Below, one piece after another: positions 7,407 through 7,545 of a stretch of 7,545 nucleotides of DNA. The DNA is taken from assembly GCA_025455205.1 (NCBI GenBank), contig JALOMZ010000077.1, forward strand, positions 1 to 7,545, given 5' to 3'. The stretch comes from Chitinophagaceae bacterium (lineage in GTDB: Bacteria; Bacteroidota; Bacteroidia; Chitinophagales; Chitinophagaceae). The notes beneath the pieces were generated by a model. It had not been told where the DNA came from, did not search any database, and was given only the letters and a program-made list of their open reading frames with translations. A program made the translations under genes and the position numbers. Numbering within the stretch: the first letter of the stretch is position 1; each line of letters starts with the position of its first letter.

Positions 7407-7545
7407 ATGAATAAAACGAGTCATTTCTGCCTCAAACTGCTCAGCATTCCGGTATTGGTGGCCTTATGGTCATTGACATCCTGCAGCAAGGACAGCAGCA
7501 CCCCTCCTGCCAGCGGGGGCGGCGGCAATACCATTCCTTCCGGAC
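7407..7545 (+). CDS. Secreted lipoprotein of unknown function, N-terminal fragment
   Basis: An open frame from ATG 7407 to the right edge gives 46 complete codons. It starts with a basic N-terminus (MNKTSHFCLK), a hydrophobic core (LLSIPVLVALW) and the lipobox SLTSC with lipidated C26. A low-complexity Ser/Pro/Gly linker, SKDSSTPPASGGGGNTIPSG, follows, as commonly tethers a folded domain to the outer membrane in Bacteroidota. The functional domain lies beyond the window, so it could be a SusE/F-like binding protein, a glycan-active enzyme or something else. It begins 121 nt after the SusD stop and after the hairpin. I found no promoter consensus in the gap, so read-through from the operon is the likeliest source of its transcript. 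Confidence 0.75.
   Translation, partial: MNKTSHFCLKLLSIPVLVALWSLTSCSKDSSTPPASGGGGNTIPSG

Overview
The window reads as part of a polysaccharide- or glycoconjugate-utilisation locus of a Bacteroidota bacterium. The evidence is an adjacent SusC-type TonB-dependent transporter and SusD-type surface lipoprotein, a promoter matching the Bacteroidota TTG / TAnnTTTG consensus, no clear Shine-Dalgarno sequences, and signal peptides ending in A|Q. GC-rich codon use and the character of the SusC/SusD proteins suggest a Chitinophagaceae-like member, but genus cannot be decided from the sequence alone.

Layout: on the minus strand at the left edge are the first 48 codons of a regulator that looks like a Bacteroidota ROK-family repressor. 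An AT-rich 257-bp divergent intergenic region (145-401) follows. It holds a good candidate promoter for the rightward genes, a LacI-type AAACGTTT palindrome just downstream of the expected transcription start, and two copies of TTACGTAAC exactly 40 bp apart. Rightward come a secreted FAD-dependent oxidoreductase (402-2297), the SusC-like transporter (2344-5478), the SusD-like lipoprotein (5501-7285), a strong intercistronic hairpin (7302-7333), and the start of another secreted lipoprotein (7407 to the right edge). Spacers of 46 and 22 nt argue for one transcript through the first three genes. The hairpin may lower expression of whatever follows.

Proposed joint function (inference): SusD captures a glycan or glycoside at the cell surface and SusC imports it across the outer membrane using TonB energy. 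The exported flavoenzyme may oxidise the substrate or a released unit outside the cytoplasm, and the regulator senses a sugar product. The substrate cannot be named from this window; no glycoside hydrolase or lyase is complete within it. The most notable points are the flavoenzyme leading the operon, its Sec-type rather than Tat-type export signal, its SLH-like C-terminal region, and the repeat structure of the promoter and leader. I see no frameshift, insertion sequence, CRISPR array, tRNA or rRNA.
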